DNA from: Euperipatoides rowelli | Taxonomy: Eukaryota; Onychophora; Udeonychophora; Euonychophora; Peripatopsidae | Assembly (NCBI GenBank): GCA_003024985.2 | Contig: PXIH01S0028140.1 | DNA length: 12,248 bases | Reading direction: 5' to 3' (one strand) | Shown here: positions 1-9,200 of the stretch, piece by piece | Position numbering within the stretch: position 1 is the stretch's first letter | Layout: each line of letters begins with the position of its first letter | Notes under the pieces: generated by a model | Databases searched by the model: none | Told to the model about the DNA's origin: nothing | What the model saw: only the letters and a program-made list of their open reading frames with translations | Position numbers and translations under genes: made by a program

Positions 1-3
1 ATG

Positions 4-79
4 AAAATGGCGATTTAGAATCGACTTTGGAGTGCAACTACTAAATTAAAAATGGCGATTCTCAATCGCCATTGGAGTG
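4..79. repeat. two-copy tandem repeat, period 45 bp, cut by the window edge
   Basis: Bases 4-34 and 49-79 are two copies of a 31-base unit that starts AAAATGGCGATT and ends TTGGAGTG, with differences clustered in the middle. Both units carry an inverted pair around the centre. In the second copy it is a perfect 10-bp stem (AATGGCGATT at 51-60, AATCGCCATT at 64-73) with a 3-base loop. The first copy has lost part of the stem. The array may continue upstream of the window. It is unusually rich in CG dinucleotides compared with its surroundings, which suggests a repeat or transposon end rather than ordinary intron sequence. Confidence 0.6.
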
Positions 80-84
80 GAAAG

Positions 85-124
85 GGTTAAAAATGTCAAA
101 ATCTGAAAACAGATTTTTTAAACC
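85..124. repeat. hairpin-forming inverted repeat in the intron
   Basis: An inner perfect stem pairs AAAATCTG (98-105) with CAGATTTT (110-117) across an AAAA loop. An outer, less perfect stem pairs GGTTAAAAA (85-93) with the TTTTTTAAACC that ends at 124. It lies directly after the tandem repeat. The two may be parts of one decayed foldback or MITE-like insertion in the intron. No function is implied by the sequence. Confidence 0.5.
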
Positions 125-293
125 ATTTTAAGTGTTTTCGATACCTTGTTCCTCCTTAAATTCCAAGTTATAAAATCTATTTAACAGAATATTTGTTTCA
201 AATGTTATTAGAAAGTATTCTGCTAGTATGTTATTTCTCATTTTAATTATTATTTTAATATTTCTTTTGAAATAATTATTTTATTATGTTTAG

Positions 294-656
294 TGCATAC
301 AATGGATTGAAGATGCTAAATTGAATCAGTTACGACGAGATGGCATACGGTACGCCCGCATCTCACTCTACGATAATGATATATACTTTATCCCCCGTAA
401 CACTATTCATCAGTTCCGAACTGTTTCAGCAGTCACTAGTGTTGCATGGCATGTGCGTCTGCAACAATATTACCCTGATAAAAAGGATGAAGAAAGCAAA
501 AATATCAAAGAAGAAAATACGGAAACAGATTCAACTTCTTCTAATCTTGAAAAGGAAATGCTAATTAAAAAATCACATGAGGCAACACACCTAGATTTTC
601 GAGAAAAAGAAAGTAAGAAAACTACATTTGAAATAAAGCCAATATCTTCCACATGA
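294..656 (+). CDS. RSBN1: terminal coding exon of an RSBN1/RSBN1L-like (KDM9) JmjC histone demethylase
   Basis: The exon encodes 120 residues and the TGA at 654-656. It continues in frame nine codons upstream of the TTG at 321, so that TTG is an ordinary leucine codon and not a start. Residues 1-62 carry recognisable RSBN1-family sequence, including [28 protein letters not shown] and AWHVRL. Members of this family (vertebrate RSBN1 and RSBN1L, nematode DPY-21) are nuclear Fe(II)/2-oxoglutarate JmjC enzymes that convert H4K20me2 to H4K20me1. The IPRNTIHQF stretch fits the distal JmjC strand, and its histidine (codon 408-410) is a candidate third iron ligand; that assignment is my inference. 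Residues 63-120 are a Lys/Glu/Ser-rich, probably disordered tail, a region that varies within the family. The upstream domain and the other iron ligands lie outside the window. No frameshift or internal stop is seen, so the gene looks intact here. The symbol denotes the family, not a proven orthologue. Confidence 0.9.
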   Translation, partial: CIQWIEDAKLNQLRRDGIRYARISLYDNDIYFIPRNTIHQFRTVSAVTSVAWHVRLQQYYPDKKDEESKNIKEENTETDSTSSNLEKEMLIKKSHEATHLDFREKESKKTTFEIKPISST

Positions 657-842
657 ACATTTGTATAATTTCAATTTCTAAAGAAATTGAAGACTTGCAA
701 AATCAAAGTTTCAACTATGGCAGGATTTTTCTACTGTTTTTTTTTTGTTGTTGTTGTTACATTTAAATAGAAATCTCACTATGTATTCCACACCATGACA
801 ATGTTATAAAATGTAAAAATAATTAGGGGGAAAAAAAAACTA
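657..842 (+). other. proximal 3' UTR of the RSBN1-like gene
   Basis: This stretch follows the TGA directly and holds no open frame or splice signal I can support. It includes a T run with GTT repeats near 736-760 and an A run near 829-839. There is no AATAAA in it, so the 3' UTR should extend beyond it. Assignment as 3' UTR follows from position only. Confidence 0.6.
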
Positions 843-1927
843 CATTCTTCAACTTGACAAATATTATCATTAGCAGGCACAGTAATTTTAATGCATTGTA
901 TAAATTTATCATTTTATTTTTTAAAAAACAGAAATGTTCAAATTTTTTATTGACTAAATGGCTAAACATGTACAATTTCATTAATAATACATGTACTTTA
1001 TTTTTTTATAAATAGATACAGTATATCTATATGAAGGAATAGTCGCTCTTTTCTTATATTAAAATTTATTGAGCTTAGATGTGTTAATATATGAAAAACA
1101 ACCTAGTTGAATAAATATGACATCTTTCTAGGCTTAGATCCTGTCATCAGGAATTCACAAGTTTCTGAAAATGAAGTGTGTAATGTGTTATTAGAAATAA
1201 TTTGTGATTTGAAATTAAAAAATTAATAAATCAAATTTAATAAAAATTAAATAAATAAAATTCAATCAAAATATTATATCTTTTTTAACTACATTGCTAC
1301 TGTATGTCCTATCTTTGTCTAGATCAGTAAATCTGAAAATAATGCTGTGCCAGAATAATTATTAAGTGATGGTCTATGGTACAACATTATTTTCAGATTT
1401 ACTGATCTAGACAAAGGTTAGACATAGCAATGTAGTTAAAAAAGATATAATATTTTAATTTAATTTTATTTACAGTATTTAATTAGATTTGATTTATTAA
1501 TTTGTTAATTTCAAATCACATTATTTTTAAAATTATAGTTTTTTTTAATCATTTTCTAATAAGACGTTATTAAGCACTTCATTTTCAGAAACTTGTGAAA
1601 TCCTGATGACGGGATCTAAGCCCTAGAAAGATGTCTTGAGTTATATTTATTCAACTTAGTTGTTTTTCATATATTAACACATCTAAGCTCAATAAATTTT
1701 AATATAAGTAAAGAGTGACTATTCCATCATATCCATATTTCTTACATAAGAGTGGAAGTCTTCATATATACTGTATATCTATACCGTAATAATATTTATT
1801 GTTGTTATAATTTTTATATTTTCTCTCCTGCTTTAGAGGCACAAGGTTGAATGTGACAAAACTTATATTTGAAGATAAAAATAATATTGTATTGTTTTTG
1901 TTAATATTTGTCAGTTGAAGAATAATG
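843..1927. repeat. large imperfect inverted repeat (foldback) about 1.1 kb long
   Basis: The sequence folds back on itself around base 1365. The strong core pairs roughly 1014-1348 with 1381-1781. Next to the loop, the stretch from GATCAGTAAATCTG (1322 on) pairs with CAGATTTACTGATC, with one mismatch over 27 bases. The arms stay clearly complementary through the poly-AT zone, the TTTTCAGAAACTTGTGAA segment, the GATCTAAGCC segment and the TATACTGTATATCTA ends. The right arm is longer by several small insertions. Weaker complementarity reappears outside the core: CTTCAACTTGACAAATATTA near 846 matches the complement of 1901-1922. The loop is about 32 bases. This could be a foldback transposon, an inverted duplication, or two head-to-head element fragments. 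No coding capacity is seen. The arms differ by substitutions and indels, so the structure is not recent. Confidence 0.85.
1110..1115 (+). promoter_or_regulatory. first AATAAA downstream of the stop codon, candidate polyadenylation signal
   Basis: This is the first AATAAA after the RSBN1-like stop that I find. A GT-rich stretch (GTGTGTAATGTGTT, about 1177-1190) follows some 65 bases later, somewhat farther than is usual. The hexamer lies in the left arm of the long inverted repeat and would be base-paired if the RNA folded fully. AATAAA is very common in this AT-rich window, so this is a weak call. Confidence 0.25.
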
Positions 1928-2429
1928 CATTATTGTGTTAGATGCAGCAGACATTTCTATTAATTAGTGTATTAATGGCTACAACTAATTGTGACAAAAT
2001 CTATTGAGTTTTACTAAATATAAATTTTATCTCTTGGAGATTGTGATGCCATTACTTGCAAACAAAGAATTGAGATGCAAACATCAGTAATAAACTTAAG
2101 GACCATTGCATTTTTCAAGTGCTGCAATACTTAGAAACTTTAGTATTAAATGTCATCCCTATCTTGCTTTTTCTGTCATGCTCCCCCTCTTCCCTTGAAA
2201 ATATATTTTCTCAGCATTACATTGTTTTAATGCGTTCAGTTATGATAATTGTCTCAAATATTCCTTTTCATAATTGACAAAACTATTTAATGAAATGAAA
2301 ATAGTAATAGGACTTTTGTTAAAAAGAAAAGTTTTAATTATTTATCATAACTGAAGTTTTTAAATGTGACAATTGAACTTTTTTTTATATATATAAAACA
2401 GTAAAAGTTTGTCCCTGTCCTTCCGAGTC
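1928..2429. other. AT-rich non-coding stretch, nothing recognised
   Basis: I see no open frame with family resemblance, no RNA gene and no clear repeat here. There is a short pyrimidine-rich patch near 2180-2200 and a TATATATA tract near 2386-2395. It could be distal 3' UTR or intergenic DNA. Confidence 0.5.
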
Positions 2430-2558
2430 TCCCTCCGTGAACTATAAAAGTGCTTTAAAATCTTCATAGAATGCANAATAAGCCGGTATTTTTAATACCA
2501 ATACGTGTATCAATTGTATTGATTTTGTATCTCTCAGATACCGCGACTACTGGTGTAA
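2430..2558. mobile_element. fragment related to the piggyBac-type element at 4991-6241
   Basis: Bases 2477-2532 match 5123-5178 at 55 of 56 positions. This module contains two small hairpins, GGTATT/AATACC (2485-2499) and ATCAAT/ATTGAT (2509-2523). Looser similarity continues to the left as far as about 2430. Directly to the right comes TATCTCTCAGATA (2528-2540) and then ACCGCGACTAC (2540-2550) and TGGTGTAA, which resemble the right terminal region at 6180-6211. In the longer element the 56-bp module sits near the left end instead, so this copy is a deletion or rearrangement product or a different subfamily. I see no terminal CCC...GGG and no TTAA flank. An ambiguous base (N) lies at 2476. 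Confidence 0.65.
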
Positions 2559-3508
2559 TTTTTTTTTTTTTCGTATTTTCGGGAAGCTTTATTTCAATAC
2601 TATAAAACATTTAGGAATAACCTTATACATTTTATCTATGGAGGTTTATTTTTTTTTATTTTTTAAACTTTTAAACAAAATAACGAAATTTGTCCTCCCG
2701 TACTCGAGGCTGCTTTTGATTTTCAAATTTTTAATCGTAATTATAAATTATATGAAATTAATCACATTATGAATTGACATTCTGATGAAGTCTAATGACC
2801 AGCAAATTTCATTTGTTAATTTGCTAATGATCCAGCTTTATTGAAAGCATGATATATTTATCATTAGTGATTTGTAATAAATAGTACAATAGAGATGAAT
2901 ATTTAAGCATTCTATCTTCAATTTAAAAACAGATTTTATTATTATTATTGGTGTTTGGACATAATTGACAATAAGTTAATGTAGCTTATACTGTATTAAA
3001 ATTGTAGAATGTAAGGTTTGAAAATTGGACAGCCTCTCACGTAAAATATTTTTTATTTCTGATTGTTTAAAGTCGGTCTCTTCATCTATTATATTTGCCA
3101 AACTATTGTTGTAAATAAGACAAAATCATTAAATTGGGGTTTTGTTTTTCTCATTGACAACTTCTGTTAGTGAACCTTTCTTAGAAAAACGAACATCAGA
3201 AGTGTAGACCATGTACATATTTTTTTACCATTTCACTTTTTAAAAAAAGATGTTAATGAAATGGAAAGAGCCCTTTTTTTTTTAAATATTTATAGTGAAA
3301 CAATTTTTAGGTTTTATTTTTTTTTTCCTTCCAGCTGTTTTTATTGTAGGTTTTATTTTATTTTGGCATAAAATTAATATATTGCATTAATAGGTATTGA
3401 TTCCTTATATATTTTTTTTATATATAATTTGGTAAGAAAAGAAATTATGTAATATAGTAATATCCTCAAACTGACTTGTTATTTTTTTGCACTTAGAAAA
3501 TGAAAAAA

Positions 3509-3529
3509 TATATATATTATATATATATA
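3509..3529. repeat. TA-rich dinucleotide tract
   Basis: A run of TATATA with one interruption follows an A run. It is a simple AT microsatellite of about 20 bases. Confidence 0.7.
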
Positions 3530-3740
3530 AAACATGTAAGAGGAATTTGACGAGCAGGATTGGAGGGACTTCTTTTAGGTACTTAAAAGTGGGTTTTTTA
3601 TTATATTATTGTGTTTTAGTTTAACAAGTCTTGTAAATATTTTTTACTTAGAATATACAATCTTTTTAAAGCGATGACCTATGGTATTAAAATTAAAACA
3701 GATCGTGGTGCATATAAAATATAAATTTATATGTACAGTA

Positions 3741-3757
3741 TGTGTGTGTGTGTGTGT
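3741..3757. repeat. (TG)8 microsatellite
   Basis: Eight TG units sit between two TACAGTA heptamers (3734-3740 and 3763-3769). A shorter TG run lies at about 7388-7399. Confidence 0.8.
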
Positions 3758-4134
3758 TTATATACAGTATATACTGGCATATTTATTTATTCTATTATGA
3801 TTATTATTCATGGTAATGATTAATGTTTCAGAAAGCTTAAAATGTACGGTACTGTATTTTAACCATATTTTAAGTTAATTTATTTGTTATTAATTCAAAC
3901 TAATAATTTCATAGTTTTTCATATGAACTACAGTCTACAAACTGAAATAATCATTAATGCAGTATAATTATTAATTTTACAAATTTATTGTCTTATTTTG
4001 CTTATCCAAAAGGTTACATTAATAACATAGTATAAAGGGAAAGTGATCATTTACAGAACATCTTTAGCATATTTAAGAGAGGACTTTGTTTGTTTTATTT
4101 AGAAAAAAAGCCTATTTTGTACAGATGATTCCTA

Positions 4135-4175
4135 GTTAACTTCAGGGTTTCATTCCTGAATATCACAATGTTAAC
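4135..4175. repeat. short inverted-repeat cluster, possibly a decayed transposon piece
   Basis: GTTAAC occurs at 4135-4140 and again at 4170-4175. Between them TTCAGG (4141-4146) pairs with CCTGAA (4155-4160). The nested symmetry and the wording of the following AGAAATAGCATTAAAATC remind me of decayed DNA-transposon ends. I cannot name a family. Confidence 0.3.
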
Positions 4176-4994
4176 AGAAATAGCATTAAAATCATTGTTT
4201 GTGCTCCCATTTTCCCTTTCTCCATAAAATATATTAAGATTATGTATATAACAAAGTATTCATGGCACATTTATTTTGTACATACTATTAAAGAAATGCA
4301 CTATAGCCCACTGTACACACATTTTTTTTTTTAATTATTAATTGCCGACAATTAAAATGATGTCCTCATTTAAGGCTTGTCAGTATTTGTGGGTACAATT
4401 TATCGCAAAAAAAAAAATATGTACAGTATATAGAATATGCTGTATTTATTTTTTTTACTTCAGACAAAATTTAGCAACAATAAGTTATTTATTTTTCAAA
4501 GTAAATTGTTCATTCTATTAATTCATTTTTAAATAGAAATTTATTAAGACCTGAATAAATTATTTTAATTCAGCTAATAAAATGAAAAATATGCTGCATT
4601 TTTTCTTCTAATTAAAACCTAAGCAATTAGAGGAATTGATATTTTAAAAATTACAATTTTTCCAAAATATTTCAAATAAAGTTTTATACATTTAAAGCTA
4701 TATTATAGTAAATACAACACCTCCAACACATAACCTATCACTTTTAGATAGAAGTTCATTAAAACCAGTGTAAATTTTTGTAAATCAACATAGGCCTAGT
4801 AAAGAATATGTTTTTTTTTTTTATATGAGGAATTAAGAAAATAAATAGTTGATATTTTAAAAATTATATTTCTTCTAAAGGCTTAAACATTTGGAGACTT
4901 TATTGATAGGTGTAAAAAAAATGAAGAGTAGCACAACTAATAAATAAAACAAAGCAGCTGGGCACAAAATTGTAGAGAGTTGGCATGCATTTAA

Positions 4995-5012
4995 CCCTGC
5001 AGTAGTCGCGGT
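4995..5012 (+). repeat. left terminal inverted repeat of the piggyBac-type element
   Basis: The 18 bases CCCTGCAGTAGTCGCGGT match the complement of 6220-6237 at 17 positions. The block is followed at once by TATCTGTGAGATA, which is itself a small hairpin (TATCT/AGATA). Confidence 0.85.
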
Positions 5013-5122
5013 ATCTGTGAGATACACATTGCACCTTTAAAAATTAATTTCTAGCTAATGTGCAGAGATAGAATATTATCCATCCAGCTATGTGAATATT
5101 TTAAGGACTTCTACAATCATGA

Positions 5123-5178
5123 AATAAGCCGGTATTTTTAATACCAATACGTGTATCAATTGTGTTGATTTTGTATCT
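5123..5178. repeat. 56-bp module near the left end, shared with 2477-2532
   Basis: It differs from 2477-2532 at one base (5164, G for A). It holds two adjacent potential hairpins, GGTATT/AATACC and ATCAA(T)/(G)TTGAT. Near-identity over this short block, with much weaker similarity on either side, marks it as a conserved piece of the transposon family. Confidence 0.8.
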
Positions 5179-5966
5179 GGCAACCACGTCTATTAATCGT
5201 ACCTAACCTAATTACTTAAATTTATCTTTACAACTATAATGCTCAAATTTACCACTATAGTGACATTGATGTGCTACTGACTTAATCGTTAGCTCCTATT
5301 CAACTATACAGCCACCAATCCTTATAGTCGACCATGTAGCCATAAAGTGGCTGACGTGCAAGAGGGCTAACATCAAAACTCATATCATATTAGTTTTAGG
5401 GCCACATGACTAAAGCCTCAATGATGTCTTGTAAGATAAGGTAAGTAATTCTGTTTCCAAGATAAGTTCTTATAAAAATGAGTAACGAAGGAGCCAGAAT
5501 TAAAAAAATATAATATAACTATTGACATTGTTAAAAAAGGGGAGGGGAAACACACTTCCTATCAGACAATTGACACAAGGAAATAATAACCTTGTTATCA
5601 CATTTAGTGACCTTATCGCTCTCTAATAAATAAAAAGCTACCTCAGGGATGTCTCGCGTGCCTAATTACAAATAAGGTCAAGATTGCATAGCTGGCCAGA
5701 AATAAAAAAAACATTGGCATTAAAAAAAAAACAAATAAAAATTATCAGTTAAAAGTAAAAATAATGACCAGGCATTGCTCCTATAAATTGGAGTTTAACA
5801 AATAGTCATAATTTTATTTCTTTAAAAAAAATTCCTTTAATCAGTTTTAAAAGTATTTTACGGTAAGTGACTTCTGATGGAAATAGCCTATATTTTTTAT
5901 TTTTAATTTAAATTAAACAAATCATTAAAAAAATCTAACTATGTATTAATGTGCATTTGTCTAATA

Positions 5967-6040
5967 CAGCGTTTCCCAATTAAATATAGCCACGGAACTC
6001 TTTTATATTTTATAAAATATAACGGAACCCCTATATAATT
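5967..6040 (+). mobile_element. fragment of a hAT-like element nested in the piggyBac-type element
   Basis: CAGCGTTTCCCAA at 5967-5979 has the look of hAT-superfamily termini (CAG-G-TTTCCCAA). It is followed by the paired phrases CCACGGAACTC (5990-6000) and ACGGAACCCC (6022-6031) around an 18-base AT palindrome, an arrangement I recall from widespread short hAT-like repeats. I find no opposite terminus and no 8-bp target duplication, so it is truncated or the match is misleading. Confidence 0.4.
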
Positions 6041-6193
6041 TAATGTAGCTTGCACATAAAAAAAAATGTGCCGCAGGCAAAAAAATTTTGTTCAAAGTCA
6101 AATACCTTTAAATTTGTCCTCTTTCATGTCCCATAAATAAATGCAGNAAAAAGTCTATTTTATCTTGAAATAAACACGTTATCTCACAGATAC

Positions 6194-6237
6194 ACCGCGA
6201 CTACCCGTGTAACTTTTCGACCGCGACTACCGCAGGG
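6194..6237 (-). repeat. right terminal inverted repeat with duplicated subterminal unit
   Basis: The outer 18 bases (6220-6237) form the terminal repeat. ACCGCGACTAC occurs twice, at 6194-6204 and 6220-6230, with a period of 26 bases. The left end has only one copy. Asymmetric transposon ends with repeated motifs are known in piggyBac, where they serve as transposase-binding sites; that role here is inferred. Confidence 0.75.
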
Positions 6238-6241
6238 TTAA

Positions 6242-9200
6242 ACAAGAAATATGAGTAAAAATAATGTAACAAAGTCAACTTTATCCGGGGATCAGCTGTA
6301 ATACATTTTTTTTTCAATTAAGCCAGTCCCACACTGTGTATATACATGAATGTTCTTGTTTTATTCATTTGACCTATGATACTTTCATATTAGATACACT
6401 CACCTGACAATGTCTCGGCATTTGTTATTGCCCTTAGTATACTTTGTTCTCTAAACTCTTGTCACTGTTGGAGTCTATTGAAAATGTATAGTGAAGAGGA
6501 GACTCATTGTTTCTGATGCTTATCGCTATTTATTTTCTAATAAATGGCATATAATGCTAATGTAAAAATTACTTACTGGATTCGATTGTAAATTTATGCT
6601 ATAAAACTGACTGGGTTAAAAAGTGACCAATAGATAATAACAAATAAAATCATTTACAAAATAACTTTAATCTTGCTCCCAATAAATAGCATAATTTCTA
6701 ATTTTTTGTTTGCATTAAATTATTTGATTCATGTCACAGATGCCAAAAAGTTTACGGATTGGGACAAATGATTTTAAATTTATGCAAAGATACTCAAATT
6801 GTGAATGTTTTCCAGAAACACTAGAGTGGGACTGGCTATAGAAATATTTCATTTATATAGAAAAAAGTCTTCCTAATTTAGCACCGTTTTTTTTAATATA
6901 TAATTTACCAATACATTGCAGAAACAAAAGTTCATTGTTAATGATAAAGCCTTGCTTAAAAAAATTAAAATTAATTCAAGATGGCAGATTTAACTTTACA
7001 ATTGACTTTTTCGCTGCAGCCTGCCAATTTTTGTGGTTGAAATCTTGTCTAAAACAAAAACTTTTAAAGATATAGTCCGAGGTGTTCGTACTATTAGTGT
7101 TATAAATTAATGTTAGTGGAATATTGATTATTTTATATTGTTTGCATTTTGTAGTTTTAAAATTTTTTTTAATTTATATTTAAAATGTCAAATCCAATAT
7201 TTGATGTATAAGGCTATAAACCGCAGTTTAAAATTTCACCTTTTTTTTTTTTTCTTACTCTTTAAATTTAACATTGCAAACATTAAAATAAAACATTCTA
7301 TCTTGGCTTTAAAAAATAAATCTCAATAATGTTGACGTAATAATTAGAAGCGGTAATATTACCCCATCTTTTGATAAACTTAACATCTGTGTGTGTGTGT
7401 CATTGTTATTTCCTCCGATTTACAATATCAAAGCTGTCACTGTTTTTTTACTAAATGAAATTGTTTCTCCATCTGCATTGTTTTCATCTTCAAGTTTGGA
7501 CTCAAAAAATAATTGTTTGATGTTTATGCATGATGAATTTAATTGTTTTAAAAAAAAAGGCTAAACAAAATAATAGTGGCATACTTTCTCTAACAGACAC
7601 GTTAACAAGATATAATGCTCGTGGAGTGGAAAGTTTAAAAATATACAAGCAAATATTAAAAGTAAAGTAGCCTATATAAGAGTGTATAGAGAATAAAGTA
7701 TATAGAGTACTTTAAATTTACTCATAAAGAAAAAGAAATGAAAATTTTTTTCATTAAACAAAGACATTATTTTAAAAGTAACACTAATGTAGTATGATAT
7801 AAATGTAAATGAGATTTACACTTTGTATTTAGAATTCAAACTGGTTTTGCTGTAGTTCTATATGATAGCACTGGAATTAGATTAAAATAATTTCCCTTGC
7901 ACATAGAATGCTTAACAGGAATCTATATGAAATCTCATTCTAAAATAAAGTCTGAGGAAAATTGTCATATTGAAAGTTCAATCTTCTGATAGATTGATGT
8001 GCTTAAGTTATTCTTATTGATTTTAGCGCTGAACTATATTTTCATAAGTGAAAATAATATCTTAGAAGCAAAGCAAAATCTCATGTAAAGTGCAAAGATG
8101 TTTCTAATGTATGAATATTTGGAAATTTCATATGCACTATCTATTCGATCATTCTCCGATGCATATTGTATATTCAATACAAATTTTACAATAGTGCAAA
8201 TGTGTGCATTCATTGGGTAAACTAAAGTGGATTTCTCTAATAATTAACATTCAAGCCTAATTTTTATTACTTCACATTGCATTATTATCTGGATTGTTTC
8301 ATATGTATACCACTTCTCAATTTCGTCTACAAAAAATTCTGACATTACACCTGAAACTTCTTCAGGCTATTTATTTTAGTTTATATTATAGCCTAGATTT
8401 CAAATATTAAATATACAGTAAATAAAGTTCAGCTAACTTTTTTTTTTCTTTGGAGTTGCGTGAACAATATACTGCATTCTTTACCGTTCCCATAACAATA
8501 TATAATATTTTATACAGATTATCAGCAATAATTAGTAGTAATTTAACATTTAATTTTTTTTAAGCATTTTTTCATAATTTAAAATGAGTAAATGTAATGT
8601 ATTATTATATACTGTACTGTATACATATCCACATACAGTATCTAAACATAAATTTCCAGTAAAGTGCAAGACTAACCAAAATGCAAACTTTTCTCTCGAT
8701 CTAAAAGTAATTGGTCAATGACAAATATCTGCAACTTTAGTAAATAACTTTCTTAAAAACCTAGAAAAATGATTAAAAAATGTAACTTATTAATGTTTTT
8801 TTTTTTTTTTAAAGTGACACTGGTTTGTTGTACTATTTAGATAGGCTACAGATTTCAAAAATATTTTAATCGTTCAAAATGGAAATACAAAATGCTTGTC
8901 GCAAAAATTCAAGTCAAAAAATTAATTTTTTTTTCAGTGAAACAGGCTATATTATTTCTGATTGTTGCAACTTGTTTATAAAAAAAAAAGTACAATACAA
9001 ACATTATTTAAAGTTAGATTTACTGTATATTATAAATACAGTATAATGTAATATTAGCCTATATATGCAGAATATGTACTGTTGATATATTCACAAATAC
9101 GGTTTAGACCGATAAAAATTGTTGGACATTTGGTTGATTGATTAAAATATGTTAGTCAATTTTATAAATGGTATGCTATAAATTTTAAAATGTTATCTAT

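Larger units (their letters stand above)
1..293 (+). other. 3' part of the intron before the last RSBN1-like coding exon, with splice acceptor
   Basis: The reading frame of the downstream exon meets an in-frame TAG at 291-293, exactly where a T-rich tract ends in TTTAG. Amino acid similarity to the RSBN1 family begins immediately after it. I therefore place the acceptor AG at 292-293 and the first exon base at 294. The donor and the rest of the intron lie outside the window. The stretch is AT-rich and non-coding. It holds a tandem repeat (4-79) and hairpins, listed separately. The acceptor is inferred from sequence and homology only; transcript data could move it slightly. Confidence 0.8.
2559..4990. 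other. AT-rich non-coding stretch with simple repeats
   Basis: No supported gene. It contains many poly-T runs (for example 2651-2660 and 3319-3327), a TA-rich tract at 3509-3529 and a TG tract at 3741-3757. TACAGTA/TACTGTA heptamers recur. A hairpin around 4135-4175 is listed separately. Two TGTAAATA octamers (3110-3117 and 3632-3639) match the Pumilio-site consensus but could easily be chance in such sequence. Confidence 0.5.
4991..6241. mobile_element. non-autonomous piggyBac-type DNA transposon, 1243 bp plus TTAA duplications
   Basis: TTAA at 4991-4994 and 6238-6241 flanks a segment that begins CCCTGC and ends GCAGGG. The terminal inverted repeats are 18 bp (4995-5012 and 6220-6237) with one mismatch. 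TTAA target duplications and CCC-starting termini are the hallmark of the piggyBac superfamily. Inside each terminus is a mirrored subterminal block: TATCTGTGAGATA at 5012-5024 and its complement at 6180-6192. The right end carries an extra copy of the ACCGCGACTAC unit (6194-6204 in addition to 6220-6230). Autonomous piggyBac elements encode a transposase of over 500 residues, whereas this one has no open frame of note, so it must depend on a transposase made elsewhere. A hAT-like fragment appears nested at about 5967. Mismatched termini suggest it is not new. Confidence 0.85.

Noticed and set aside
321-323. TTG at 321 as a translation start
   Set aside because: The family similarity continues in frame upstream to the splice acceptor, so this is an internal leucine codon.
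340-564. Open frame of 74 residues on the + strand
   Set aside because: It overlaps the RSBN1-like exon in another frame and has no family resemblance.
470-652. Open frame of 60 residues on the - strand
   Set aside because: It is the antisense shadow of the Lys/Glu-rich tail, which reads as Ser/Leu/Phe-rich on the other strand.
3110-3639. TGTAAATA octamers as Pumilio sites
   Set aside because: The word is AT-rich and expected by chance several times here, and the 3' UTR may not reach this far.
7138-7329. Open frame of 63 residues, Phe/Leu/Lys/Asn-rich, resembling a membrane peptide
   Set aside because: The composition follows from poly-T and poly-A DNA. There is no recognisable family and no splice or promoter context.
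8129-8202. Possible microRNA-type hairpin from 12-base arms
   Set aside because: The arms are too short and the 50-base interior does not pair well enough for a precursor hairpin.
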